A stretch of DNA of 22,021 nucleotides from an uncultured Lachnospiraceae bacterium (lineage in GTDB: Bacteria; Bacillota; Clostridia; Lachnospirales; Lachnospiraceae), in the NCBI GenBank assembly GCA_910588295.1, contig CAJUQO010000058.1, forward strand, positions 1 through 22,021, given 5' to 3'. Positions within the stretch are counted from its first letter, which is position 1. Every line of letters begins with the position of its first letter. The notes beneath the pieces were generated by a model. The model did not search any database and was not told where the DNA came from. It worked only from the letters and a program-made list of their open reading frames with translations. Shown piece after piece: positions 13,504 through 21,318 of this stretch. Made by a program: the position numbers and the translations under genes.

Positions 13504-14406
13504 ATGAAGAGAATGCGGCTGGCCGTACAGCTGCTGTTTACGGTTTTGACAAACGGCTATGCGTATGGCTTTATAAATGGGAAAATCTATCGGGGCGGCC
13601 TGAAATACGTCTGCGTGCCAGGATTGAACTGCTACTCCTGTCCCGGTGCGCTGGCGTCCTGTCCCATCGGCGCGCTCCAGGCGCTGCTGAATCAGAAGGG
13701 CTTTTCGGTTCCTTTCGGGATGATCGGGTTCTTTTTCGTGGTGGGAAGTCTTCTGGGGCGGTTTGTCTGCGGTTGGCTGTGCCCCTTCGGGCTGGTGCAG
13801 GATCTTTTGCATAAGATTCCCCTGTTAAAAAAACGAAAGCGCCTGCCGTTTCATAATATACTGAAATGTGGAAAATACCTGGTGCTGGTGTTTCTGGTGG
13901 GGGCGGGCTCCCTGCTTTTGTTTGGCGGCTACGCGAAGGTTCCGGCGTTCTGCAAATATCTGTGTCCCTCCGGCACATTGTTCGGCGCCCTCCCCCTTCT
14001 TGGCGCCAATGATTCCCTGCGGGGCCAAGCCGGCGGGCTGTTTTTCTGGAAACTGGGGATACTGCTTTTGATCGTCTTTCTTTCTGTGAAGGTCTACCGT
14101 CCTTTCTGCCAGTATTTGTGTCCGCTGGGAGCGATTTACGGATGGTTTAATCGGTTCAGCCTGGTGCAGATCCGGTGGGAGAAGGAGCGGTGTATTTCCT
14201 GCGGCGGCTGTGAGAAGGCGTGCCCGGTGTCTCTCTCCGTCAGTGAGATTTCCCGCTCGCCCGAGTGTATACGCTGTGGCAAATGTATAGAGGCCTGTCC
14301 TGAGAAGTGTCTGCGCTTTTCGGGGATGGGCGGCGGGTATAAAACGGGAGGCGTGAATGAAAGCCGGGGCCGTCGGAATGAACCACCCATGCGGGCAAGC
14401 AGATAA
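13504..14406 (+). CDS. NapH/CcdA-linked-type membrane 4Fe-4S polyferredoxin
   Basis: A 300-aa membrane protein with four to five helices and a C-terminal ferredoxin domain, of the NapH/MauN/RdxA-like 4Fe-4S binding group. The membrane part carries four cysteine motifs: CYSCPGALASCP (43-54), CGWLCPFG (89-96), CKYLCPSG (150-157) and CQYLCPLG (202-209). The ferredoxin domain has two [4Fe-4S] sets, C230-C233-C236-C240 and C255-C258-C261-C265. It would carry electrons from the cytoplasm through the membrane; with the lipoprotein thioredoxin and CXXC peptide upstream the likely end point is a disulphide outside. That is inference. The tail after residue 270 is basic and Gly-rich. GAGGG just before the ATG is a weak ribosome site, consistent with coupling. 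Confidence 0.88.
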   Translation: MKRMRLAVQLLFTVLTNGYAYGFINGKIYRGGLKYVCVPGLNCYSCPGALASCPIGALQALLNQKGFSVPFGMIGFFFVVGSLLGRFVCGWLCPFGLVQDLLHKIPLLKKRKRLPFHNILKCGKYLVLVFLVGAGSLLLFGGYAKVPAFCKYLCPSGTLFGALPLLGANDSLRGQAGGLFFWKLGILLLIVFLSVKVYRPFCQYLCPLGAIYGWFNRFSLVQIRWEKERCISCGGCEKACPVSLSVSEISRSPECIRCGKCIEACPEKCLRFSGMGGGYKTGGVNESRGRRNEPPMRASR

Positions 14407-14522
14407 AATCTTGTTTTTCCACGCAGAGGCGCCGGCCGGGTGTCTTACAGAATGCCATGTGCAATTTTTCAATATGCCGTAAATACAGGCGAAATGCCTG
14501 GCTGTATGAGGAGGTCAGTCAA

Positions 14523-15599
14523 ATGGAAAACTATTCAATCATCATCCCGTCCTATACGGTGGGGCCGGAGGCCTATAAAGAGATTCCGAAATACTGTAAA
14601 CAGTGGGGGCGCAGGGCCGTGGCCATCGGCGGGCATAAAGCCATGGCGGCGGCCCGGGAGAAGCTGCTGGCCGCCGTGGAGGGAAGCGGGCTGGAGATCA
14701 CGGACTTTCTCTGGTACGGCAGGGACTGTACCTTTGAGGCGGCAAAGGCTCTGGAGGAGCAGGAGAGCGTGCGTACCGCCGACATGATTTTCGCTGTGGG
14801 CGGCGGAAAGGCTGTAGACACGGCAAAACTGGTGGCTTTGCATCTTAAGAAACCATATTTTTCTTTCCCCACGATTGCCTCAAACTGCGCGGCTTCCTCA
14901 TCCCTGTCCATTGTCTATAAAGAGGACGGCAGTTTCAGTGATTTTGTCCATTTCCTGGAGGGCGCGCGCCATATTTTCATAGATACGGAGATTATTGCGA
15001 AGGCCCCGGATCAGTATCTGTGGGCGGGCATCGGTGATACTTATGCGAAATATTATGAGGTCAGCCTGTCCGCCCGGGGCGAGCGTCTGGAGCATTTTAA
15101 GGCGGTGGGGGTAAATCTGTCCCGGATGTGCCTCGATACCATGCTGGAGCACGGCGAACAGGCCCTTAAGGATAACAGGGCAGGGCTATCCTCCTGGGAT
15201 CTGGAACAGGCGGCTCTGACTATCATCGTGACCACCGGGTGGGTATCCATGCTGGTGGCCCGGGATCACACCATGGATTACAATGGCGGCGTGGCCCATG
15301 CGTTTTTCTATGCCCTGTGCGGCCTGCCGGGATTCGAGGAGACTCATCTTCACGGCGTGGTGGTCGGTTTCGGCGTGCTGATGCTGCTCATGATCGACGG
15401 TCAGGAGAAAGAGTGCGAAATGCTGCGGGATTTTAATAAGAAGGTAAACCTGCCCGTCAGTCTGGGTGAGATCGGCGTGACGGTGGAAGACGTGGCGAAG
15501 GTAGCCGACCGGATCATCGCGGATGAGGATGTGGAACACTATCCATACAAGCTGACCAGGGAAATGATCCTGGACGCGGCGAGGCGGCTGGAAAATTAG
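14523..15599 (+). CDS. Metal-dependent alcohol dehydrogenase, GldA-like
   Basis: A 358-aa member of the iron-containing alcohol dehydrogenase superfamily, glycerol dehydrogenase branch, which oxidises an alcohol or reduces a carbonyl with NAD(H). GGGKAVDTAK (about 98-107) binds the cofactor. PTIASNCAASSS corresponds to the GldA phosphate-binding stretch. The metal ligands are visible and correctly spaced: D172 (GIGDTYAKYYE), H259 (VAHAFFYAL) and H277 (LHGVVVGFG). The frame is open further upstream, but the ATG at 14523 has GAGGAGG just before it. Substrate unknown; glycerol, dihydroxyacetone or small diols are possible. A hairpin CAGGC-gaaat-GCCTG (14486-14500) lies just upstream; no clear promoter is seen. 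Confidence 0.9.
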   Translation: MENYSIIIPSYTVGPEAYKEIPKYCKQWGRRAVAIGGHKAMAAAREKLLAAVEGSGLEITDFLWYGRDCTFEAAKALEEQESVRTADMIFAVGGGKAVDTAKLVALHLKKPYFSFPTIASNCAASSSLSIVYKEDGSFSDFVHFLEGARHIFIDTEIIAKAPDQYLWAGIGDTYAKYYEVSLSARGERLEHFKAVGVNLSRMCLDTMLEHGEQALKDNRAGLSSWDLEQAALTIIVTTGWVSMLVARDHTMDYNGGVAHAFFYALCGLPGFEETHLHGVVVGFGVLMLLMIDGQEKECEMLRDFNKKVNLPVSLGEIGVTVEDVAKVADRIIADEDVEHYPYKLTREMILDAARRLEN

Positions 15600-15688
15600 T
15601 GCCTTGTAAACAGCCGCTGTATCTTAGCGTAATCTCTTTTTGTGGGATCAGCAATAAGACACCGCGGCGTTTGTGCATTTGTCCGGTA

Positions 15689-15714
15689 TGCCGGCGGCCA
15701 TAGATCAGCCGGCA
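15689..15714. terminator. GC stem-loop between convergent genes
   Basis: TGCCGGC (15689-15695) pairs with GCCGGCA (15708-15714), 12-nt loop, three bases past the DUF1858 stop. No T run follows on either strand, so terminator function is weak. It is the only structured element I see in the 117 bp between the alcohol dehydrogenase and the DUF1858 gene. Confidence 0.35.
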
Positions 15715-15716
15715 GG

Positions 15717-15944
15717 TCAGGCGTTGGCTTCGGCCACCATCTGCTTTTTGGCCACATAGTCGTTAACTGTAGCTACGAATTCGTCCGGATCAAAGCCGTG
15801 CACGATGGCGGCTTCCTCGATGGACTCCATCTGGGAAGCGGGGCAGCCGATACAGTGCATCCCCATACCCATCAGTACGCCGGCCATTTCCTGGTCTTCT
15901 CTCAGCAGATCGCCGATGATAATATCCTTGGTGATTGTTGTCAT
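15717..15944 (-). CDS. DUF1858 hybrid-cluster-associated redox disulphide protein
   Basis: A 75-aa small cytoplasmic protein. The family is recognised by IIIGDLL near the N-terminus, a GMGMHCIGCP motif (26-35) with a redox-type C31-x2-C34, then a helical part ending near VAKKQMV. Such proteins are described as disulphide proteins associated with hybrid-cluster protein; the precise role is unknown. The start ATG has AAAGGAG ten bases upstream. It is divergent from the flavin reductase-rubredoxin gene, 238 bp away, suggesting common redox or nitrosative stress physiology (inference). Confidence 0.88.
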   Translation of the reverse strand: MTTITKDIIIGDLLREDQEMAGVLMGMGMHCIGCPASQMESIEEAAIVHGFDPDEFVATVNDYVAKKQMVAEANA

Positions 15945-16105
15945 GGTAGATTTGCTCCTTTACATAAAATGTAGTCTGTGCGCAGCGTTCCCGTATGCAG
16001 GCGCTGTTTGCTCTGAAATGGAAAACCATCCATACTCCATTATCAGATATATTTTATTTTAACCCGTTTTACGGAAAAAAGATAGGTGCAAATCCACGGA
16101 TTCTG

Positions 16106-16134
16106 TTGACAGTTTCAAAAAAAAACGGTATATT
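16106..16134 (+). promoter_or_regulatory. Strong promoter of the flavin reductase-rubredoxin gene
   Basis: A perfect TTGACA (16106-16111), 17 bp containing an A9 tract, then TATATT (16129-16134). The start is expected near 16141, about 42 nt before the ATG. In the rest of the 238-bp divergent region the notable sequence is the small palindrome CCGT-ttt-ACGG (16065-16075), a possible operator; I could not place a convincing promoter for the minus-strand gene. Confidence 0.85.
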
Positions 16135-16182
16135 TACGACAATGAGCATCGGAAAACAATTAATGGAAGGGAGAATTTTCCT

Positions 16183-17064
16183 ATGGATAATAAAGCAATG
16201 TACAAGTTGAGCTACGGCCTGTTCGTTCTTTTTGCCCGGGAGGGGGAGAAGGATAACGGCTGCATCATCAACACGGCCACCCAGGTGACGGATTCGCCCC
16301 TGCGGATCGCCGTGACCGTGATCAAGAATAACCTGACCCATGACATGATCCACAATACGGGTGTCTTTAATGTGTCGATCCTCACGGAGAAGACGCCTTT
16401 TTCCCTGTTCCAGAAGTTTGGTTTCCAGAGCGGCCGCGATGCCGATAAGATGGAAGGAACGGCTTTTGAACGGGCAGAGAACGGTGTGCCCTATCTGACG
16501 AAGGACTCCAATGCGTGTATCTCCGGGAAGGTGATCTCCGAAACGGATCTGGGTACGCATACGATGTTTCTGGCGGATGTGACCGATGCCGTGACGCTGT
16601 CGGAAGAGCCCTCCACTACTTACGCCTACTATCAGTCTCACATCAAGCCGGCGCCGAAGGCACCGGCGGCCGGTAAAGTTTCCTGGGTATGTAATGTGTG
16701 CGGCTATGTTTATGAAGGGGAGGCGCTGCCCGAGGATTACATCTGTCCGCTGTGCGACCATGGCGCGGCATTTTTTGACAAGGTTGTAGAGATGCCCAAA
16801 GAAAAGAAAACATCCTGGGTGTGTACAGTGTGCGGCTACGTTTACGAGGGAGAGGAACTGCCTGAGGACTATATCTGTCCGCTGTGCGATCATGGGGCGT
16901 CCTATTTTGAAAAGATCGAGCAGACGGTGACGGAACCCGAGGTAACGGAATGGGTGTGTACAGTATGCGGTTACGTGTATGAAGGGGATGAACTGCCAGA
17001 AGATTATATCTGCCCGCTGTGTGACCATGGAGTGGCGTATTTTCAGAAACTGGAGATGGATTGA
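16183..17064 (+). CDS. Flavin reductase-like protein fused to three rubredoxin domains
   Basis: A 293-aa cytoplasmic protein. Residues 1-150 are a split-barrel flavin reductase domain (FMN-binding, FlaRed/FlrD-like); NGCIINTATQVTDSPLRIAV and NVSILTEKTPFSLFQKFGF are family features. After a Pro/Ala linker come three rubredoxin domains with C170/C173/C188/C191, C214/C217 and C259/C262 as metal ligands, each ending DYICPLCDHG-x4-F. In classical rubredoxin the second knuckle is CPxCG; here CDHG replaces it in all three. Such fusions supply electrons from NAD(P)H to flavodiiron proteins or other O2/NO-scavenging partners (high-molecular-weight rubredoxin). A fusion with one rubredoxin is the usual form known to me. 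ATG at 16183, ribosome site AAGGGAG; single gene with promoter and terminator. Confidence 0.92.
   Translation: MDNKAMYKLSYGLFVLFAREGEKDNGCIINTATQVTDSPLRIAVTVIKNNLTHDMIHNTGVFNVSILTEKTPFSLFQKFGFQSGRDADKMEGTAFERAENGVPYLTKDSNACISGKVISETDLGTHTMFLADVTDAVTLSEEPSTTYAYYQSHIKPAPKAPAAGKVSWVCNVCGYVYEGEALPEDYICPLCDHGAAFFDKVVEMPKEKKTSWVCTVCGYVYEGEELPEDYICPLCDHGASYFEKIEQTVTEPEVTEWVCTVCGYVYEGDELPEDYICPLCDHGVAYFQKLEMD
16681..17061 (+). repeat. Three tandem rubredoxin-domain repeats
   Basis: The units start near 16681, 16813 and 16948, with periods of 132 and 135 bp. Each encodes WVC-x-VCGYVYEG, LPEDYICPLCDHG and an aromatic residue before the end. Units 2 and 3 share TVCGYVYEG and unit 1 has NVCGYVYEG. Spacers between units (EMPKEKK and EQTVTEPEVT) are unrelated, and synonymous codons differ, so the copies are not newly duplicated. 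Confidence 0.93.
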
Positions 17065-17088
17065 CAGGCAGGATTTTGAAATGTGCGG

Positions 17089-17129
17089 AAATTGCGGTAC
17101 GGCATTTGAAAAGCCGTACCGCAATTTTT
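17089..17129 (+). terminator. Rho-independent terminator of the flavin reductase-rubredoxin gene
   Basis: A perfect 15-bp stem, AAATTGCGGTACGGC (17089-17103) and its complement (17113-17127), loop ATTTGAAAA, and TTTTT. It lies 24 nt after the stop and 17 nt before the start of the histidine kinase, so the kinase needs read-through or an unseen promoter. Confidence 0.95.
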
Positions 17130-17146
17130 GCGAAGGGGGAATCGAT

Positions 17147-18868
17147 ATGAGAGAATATCAAAGCCACATCATGGAGCACATATTAAAATTCCTGCACTGG
17201 CTGGAGGAAGAGGGAGTGGCGCTTGACCAGGTATATGCGGAGGGCAGCCTGGCATCGCCGTTTCCCCCGGAAGACGAGAAAGATTTTCAGAAAGCCCGCG
17301 ATATTGTTAAATTTATAGATGAGATCCCCGGAGGTTTTTTTATTTACCGTGCCGGAGGAGATGAGCAGATACTCTACGCAAACCGGGGCCTGCTCCGTAT
17401 GCTCCAGTGCGATACCATGGAGGAATTCAGGGAATTTACCGGAAATTCCTTTCGGGGTATCGTCCATCCGGATGAGCTGGACGATGTGGAGCGCAGTATC
17501 GAAAGGCAGATTTTTGAGAACCGGCAGGAATTGGATTATGTGGAGTACCGCATCCGCTGTAAGGACGGCAGTGAGCGCTGGGTGGAGGATTACGGCCACT
17601 TTGTCCGTGAAAAGACAGTCGGTGATGTTTTTTATGTGTTTTTGGGGGATTCCTCGGAAGAGAGAACCCGACAGCAGACGGAGCAGAGGCGGGTGTTGGC
17701 GGAGGCCCTGGAGAAAGCCAATATGGCTGTCAAGGCTAAAAATACATTTTTGTCCAATATTTCCCATGATATGCGGACGCCCCTGAATGCGATTTTCGGT
17801 TTTACATCTCTGGCAAGGAGTAATATCCGGGAGACGGAAACGGCCCTGGATAATTTGCAGCAGATCGAGAAGGCCAGCCGCCAGCTTTTGGATATGATCA
17901 CAAAGGTGCTGGATGTCTCCGCCCTGGGCAGCGCAGGCGGCCCCACGGAGGTGGAATGCGATTTGTGCCATGTGGTGCGGGAGGCATATGATTTCCTGCG
18001 GCCCCAGGCCAGGGAGAAATCGATCTCTTTTACACTGGACTGCAGCGGTGTCGTGCACAGCGGTATTTACGCGGATCAGGAAAAATTGAAGCAGCTGGTA
18101 CTGAGCCTGGCCAACAATGCCGTAACCTATACAAAGCCCGGCGGCCGTGTATCCATCACCCTCACCGAGGAGGAGGCGCTGCCTGACAACTATATGGTTT
18201 ATCATCTGAAAGTGTCGGACAATGGGATCGGCATTGGGAAGGAATATCTGGAGAGCGTGTTTGAGCCCTTTGGCCGGGAGAAAAATTCCACTCTCAGCGG
18301 CGTACATGGCATTGGCCTGGGATTGACTATTGCCAAAAGTATTGTAGATATGATGCATGGCAAGATTGACGTGAAGAGTAAGGTGAATGAGGGCAGTATC
18401 TTTACCGTCAGCCTGGCTTTTCATGTACAGCCTATGGCAGATGCTTCCGCCGGGGAAGAGGCGGGCGCGCTCCAGGCGGGGCTCAGGATCCTGCTGGTGG
18501 AGGATAATGATATCAACCGGGAGATTGAGACGGAGCTTCTCGAAAGAATCGGCTTTATCATTGATCCGGTGGAAAACGGCAGAGTCGCCCTGGAGAGGAT
18601 GGAGCAGGCGGCTCCCGGCGATTATGACCTGATTATCATGGATCTGCAGATGCCGGTGATGGATGGATGGGAAGCGTCCGCGGCGATCCGGAAGCTGCCG
18701 GATCCGACGCTGGCGCATATTCCCATCATATCTCTGTCTGCCAATATTCTGATCAGTGATCAGCGCAAGGCGGTGGAGAGCGGTATCAACCTTTGTCTCA
18801 CCAAGCCCATGGAGTACGACGCGCTTCTGGAGGGCATCGAAAAGCTCATGGGCCGGCGGAATATATGA
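17147..18868 (+). CDS. Soluble PAS-domain hybrid histidine kinase
   Basis: A 573-aa cytoplasmic sensor kinase without transmembrane segments. A PAS domain covers about 53-168 (FFIYRAGGDEQILYANRGLL; HPDELDDVERS; RCKDGSERWVEDYG). HisKA has FLSNISHDMRTPLNAIFGF with phospho-acceptor H207. The ATPase domain shows the N box LSLANNAVTYT, VSDNGIGIG and GIGLGLTIAKSIV. A receiver domain (about 478-573) has VEDND, D499 in IIMDLQMPVMDG and the conserved lysine in LTKPM. No HPt or output domain is present, so phosphate must pass to a separate protein. The long upstream open frame lies inside the rubredoxin gene; the ATG at 17147 with AAGGGGG is the real start. The signal is unknown. Confidence 0.93.
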   Translation: MREYQSHIMEHILKFLHWLEEEGVALDQVYAEGSLASPFPPEDEKDFQKARDIVKFIDEIPGGFFIYRAGGDEQILYANRGLLRMLQCDTMEEFREFTGNSFRGIVHPDELDDVERSIERQIFENRQELDYVEYRIRCKDGSERWVEDYGHFVREKTVGDVFYVFLGDSSEERTRQQTEQRRVLAEALEKANMAVKAKNTFLSNISHDMRTPLNAIFGFTSLARSNIRETETALDNLQQIEKASRQLLDMITKVLDVSALGSAGGPTEVECDLCHVVREAYDFLRPQAREKSISFTLDCSGVVHSGIYADQEKLKQLVLSLANNAVTYTKPGGRVSITLTEEEALPDNYMVYHLKVSDNGIGIGKEYLESVFEPFGREKNSTLSGVHGIGLGLTIAKSIVDMMHGKIDVKSKVNEGSIFTVSLAFHVQPMADASAGEEAGALQAGLRILLVEDNDINREIETELLERIGFIIDPVENGRVALERMEQAAPGDYDLIIMDLQMPVMDGWEASAAIRKLPDPTLAHIPIISLSANILISDQRKAVESGINLCLTKPMEYDALLEGIEKLMGRRNI

Positions 18869-18885
18869 GGATTGCTATGGATATT

Positions 18886-20961
18886 TTATTTCTTCTGGCA
18901 GATAATCATTTGCTGTTGCGTGAATGAGGGCAGCTCTATTTCCCAGAGCCCCTCTTTTTCGGTTACAGTAAGTGTCCGGTGTTCTGGATATACGGTACAG
19001 GTTTTACCTACAGGCACAGTAAAAACCAGCTTTCCGCCGCTTATGGGAACAGTTTCCCCCTGATAGCGGTTCGGCAGGGTGGAGAGCTGGTGGATCTGAT
19101 AGCAGTCCTCCTCCTCGAAAAAGGCCGTTCGCAGAATATTCGGGGTATCGGTCCGGTTGCATACGCGAGGACGAATATCCAGATGACGCAGCAGATCCCG
19201 GAAAAAGTCGCCGCTGTCCCGGTAGGTTTCCCTGGCTGACATGGTGAAGTAGTCGAAAGCCAGATAGATGACGGTACCGTCTCCCATGCGGTTTTCTGTC
19301 ACGGCGGGGATGGAGGTCGTTGCTCCCGGCGGCGGGCTCCACCAGTTGATCCATTCGGTGGGTGAACAGGCCACACAGGGAAGGACGAAGTCTGCCAGCG
19401 TCCCGGCCGTCGTCGGTTCTGCTTCGATGAAGAACTCGCTGACCGGAGGGGTGGTCACGGAAAGCAGCCCCCGGAAATTCCCGGGATCGCGGGCTTTTAT
19501 GTATGCGCTCCAGTCATTCTGACAGTATTCTTCATGTTCGGCTATGTAACGGCAGCCGGTGAGCCGCTCCACGGCACAGGGGGAGAGAGGCGCCAGGGTT
19601 TCGTCCCGGGTGCCGGTGCGTCCGCTGATGATCAGTTTTCCGCCGGAACGGACATAAGATTCCAGTGCGTCGGCCAGAGCCGGCCTCACCACATAGACTT
19701 CGGGCATCAGGATCAGATCGTAATCGGCCAGGGAGCCTTCCGCCGCTTGGTTTTCCGGAAGGACGGTGTAGGGAATCTTGGCCTGTTCACAGGCGATCAT
19801 GGCGCCGAGAACGGCATCCGTGTGGGGACTGTGGCGTTTCATGCGCTGAATGGCATCGGCCACGAAAGCATCCGGGCCGGCGGATTTAGAAACGTCGCTC
19901 TGGATGATGCCCGCGCAGCGGACGGGCCGGCGTGTTTCAGTGAACCAGGGCTCCATTTTGGCCAGCTCGGCGTAGGCGCTGCCCAGCCTCCGGGCTTCCT
20001 CATGCTCCAGTGTGCCGTCGATGTGCTGGGAGCCGGAGTACATGCCCACCCGGCAGCCCTGGGCCGCGATGGCAGACAGGTCGCAGATATAGCGGGCCGG
20101 TTTATCATAGTTGTACACGGCGCTGGCTTCTCCCGGCGCCAGCATCGGATACTGGCCCTCAGCCGTATCCCTGGCGTAGGCGGAGGAGAACCAGTTGTCT
20201 TTCAGAAGGGGTTCGCTGTACTGGTAATCCAGCATACGGCGGATGTGATCCGGATAATGGCAGGCGAAATTGATGGTGATAGCCAGTTTTGGGTCTATGG
20301 CTTTCAGGCCGGTTCGGATCTCTTCCAGAAATTCTTCCGCGTTGCGGTCGAGAAAAGCGGTCACATCCCCCCTGCGGGCCTGCAGGCTCTCCTGGGTCTT
20401 AGGCAGATCATAACCGAACCGGGAGCGGAATTTGGCCCTGCAGTGTTCGCAATAACACAGGGAAGCGCCGAAGATGTCCAGAAACAGGGCATCGGGCCGG
20501 TAATTTTCCACGATCTCTTTAAGCTGGGCCAGGGCGTAGGCCCGGTATCCGGTCTGGTAGCAGACCAGACTCCATTTGGCATAGAGATCGTCGCGGATGA
20601 GCGGAGTGCCGTCGGCTTTTCGTACCCGCCATTCGGGAAAACGGCGCGCAGCTCCCTCGTCATATTCGATGCAATAATACGCGACAAATTCAATGCCCTT
20701 TTTGGCTGCGCACTGTCGGGCAGCACCCAGCCAGTCTCCCTGCACGCCCGCGTGTTTGCACGCGCCGGGAACCCGGGAGTCGTAATAGGTCACTCCCCAG
20801 TGATCCTTGCAGTAGTACATAAGCGAATCGATATCCGCAGTCTCAAAGAAACGGTCATATTCCGCAATATCCAGACGGTTCAGGGGAACGGTGGGGGGCT
20901 GCGGGGAATGATGGTCAATCAGATAGCAGCGTTTTGTGGATTTAAATTTGTCGCTCATCAT
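18886..20961 (-). CDS. Glycosidase-like protein with beta-galactosidase trimerisation-type domain
   Basis: A 691-aa protein without signal peptide, so probably cytoplasmic and acting on imported oligosaccharides. The N-terminal 350 residues look like a TIM barrel of the hypothetical glycosyl-hydrolase group (GHL6-like); PDALFLDIFG puts an acidic residue, D162, at a strand end. Just after it, CYCEHCRAKF (C169, C171, C174) and FGYDLP form a pattern known in such proteins. Residues about 370-590 resemble the flavodoxin-like trimerisation domain of GH42 enzymes (YVRSGGKLIISGRTGTRDE), and a beta domain ends the protein. Substrate and catalytic residues cannot be given. ATG 20961 or 20958; AAAGGA site. 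Convergent with the kinase, 17 bp apart, with no visible terminator between. Confidence 0.75.
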   Translation of the reverse strand: MMSDKFKSTKRCYLIDHHSPQPPTVPLNRLDIAEYDRFFETADIDSLMYYCKDHWGVTYYDSRVPGACKHAGVQGDWLGAARQCAAKKGIEFVAYYCIEYDEGAARRFPEWRVRKADGTPLIRDDLYAKWSLVCYQTGYRAYALAQLKEIVENYRPDALFLDIFGASLCYCEHCRAKFRSRFGYDLPKTQESLQARRGDVTAFLDRNAEEFLEEIRTGLKAIDPKLAITINFACHYPDHIRRMLDYQYSEPLLKDNWFSSAYARDTAEGQYPMLAPGEASAVYNYDKPARYICDLSAIAAQGCRVGMYSGSQHIDGTLEHEEARRLGSAYAELAKMEPWFTETRRPVRCAGIIQSDVSKSAGPDAFVADAIQRMKRHSPHTDAVLGAMIACEQAKIPYTVLPENQAAEGSLADYDLILMPEVYVVRPALADALESYVRSGGKLIISGRTGTRDETLAPLSPCAVERLTGCRYIAEHEEYCQNDWSAYIKARDPGNFRGLLSVTTPPVSEFFIEAEPTTAGTLADFVLPCVACSPTEWINWWSPPPGATTSIPAVTENRMGDGTVIYLAFDYFTMSARETYRDSGDFFRDLLRHLDIRPRVCNRTDTPNILRTAFFEEEDCYQIHQLSTLPNRYQGETVPISGGKLVFTVPVGKTCTVYPEHRTLTVTEKEGLWEIELPSFTQQQMIICQKK

Positions 20962-21009
20962 TTGTTCCTTTCTTTTGGATTCCCGTAGTAATATAATTGT
21001 TCTGCAATG

Positions 21010-21035
21010 GTTCCAGCGGACTGAACTGCCGGAAC
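21010..21035. promoter_or_regulatory. Inverted repeat after the glycosidase start point, possible operator
   Basis: GTTCC at 21010-21014 and GGAAC at 21031-21035 flank a partly symmetrical centre (GC and G positions also mirror), 26 bp in all. It sits just downstream of the minus-strand start point, where a repressor would act. The regulator is unknown. Confidence 0.4.
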
Positions 21036-21044
21036 TGTTACGAT

Positions 21045-21073
21045 ATTATAGCATTGATATTGGTAATATTCAA
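21045..21073 (-). promoter_or_regulatory. Promoter of the glycosidase gene
   Basis: On the minus strand TTGAAT (21073-21068), 17 bp, TATAAT (21050-21045). The start is near 21038, leaving a leader of about 76 nt. Confidence 0.75.
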
Positions 21074-21157
21074 CAATAGATTGCACGGATTTCTTGGGAA
21101 AATCCACAGAGAATTAAGAAAAATTTAATGAATATAAACGAAAAATATCTTAAGGGG

Positions 21158-21187
21158 TTGACAAGATATAGGAAGTTGCGTTATCTT
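21158..21187 (+). promoter_or_regulatory. Promoter of the leader and Cys/Met enzyme gene
   Basis: A perfect TTGACA (21158-21163), then TTATCT (21181-21186, 17 bp) or TATCTT (21182-21187, 18 bp). A TATAAT at 21193-21198 is too far from this -35. The start would lie near 21194, giving a leader of over 200 nt. Confidence 0.65.
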
Positions 21188-21227
21188 AAATGTATAATTA
21201 GAAGCCTGAAAAATAGAAGAAAAATAA

Positions 21228-21311
21228 GCGAATTGCATAAAGGGAATTCGCAGAAACACGTAGACCCACATAGGAGTGTAAAAAACCAATATATGGTGTT
21301 TACGTTTTTTT
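21228..21311 (+). promoter_or_regulatory. Structured 5' leader with internal terminator (attenuator or riboswitch candidate)
   Basis: Hairpin GCGAATT (21228-21234) / AATTCGC (21245-21251), then CGTAGAC (21259-21265) / GTTTACG (21298-21304) followed directly by TTTTTTT to 21311. The second is a convincing intrinsic terminator placed about 90 nt before the coding region. Such a terminator between promoter and gene means either an attenuated leader or a separate RNA of about 115 nt. I find no S-box (SAM-I) or T-box signature motifs. Confidence 0.6.
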
Positions 21312-21318
21312 ATAAGCT

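Noticed and set aside
14457..14522. Upstream extension of the alcohol dehydrogenase
   Set aside because: No ribosome site at 14457, whereas the ATG at 14523 follows GAGGAGG and gives the normal family start.
16681..17061. CRISPR-like regular spacing
   Set aside because: The period is about 132 bp and coding; the repeats are rubredoxin domains with diverged codons.
17183..18718. 511-aa open frame on the minus strand
   Set aside because: Antisense shadow of the histidine kinase, whose motifs are unmistakable.
19534..20988. 484-aa open frame on the plus strand
   Set aside because: Antisense to the glycosidase-like gene; the minus-strand frame has coherent family motifs, promoter and ribosome site.
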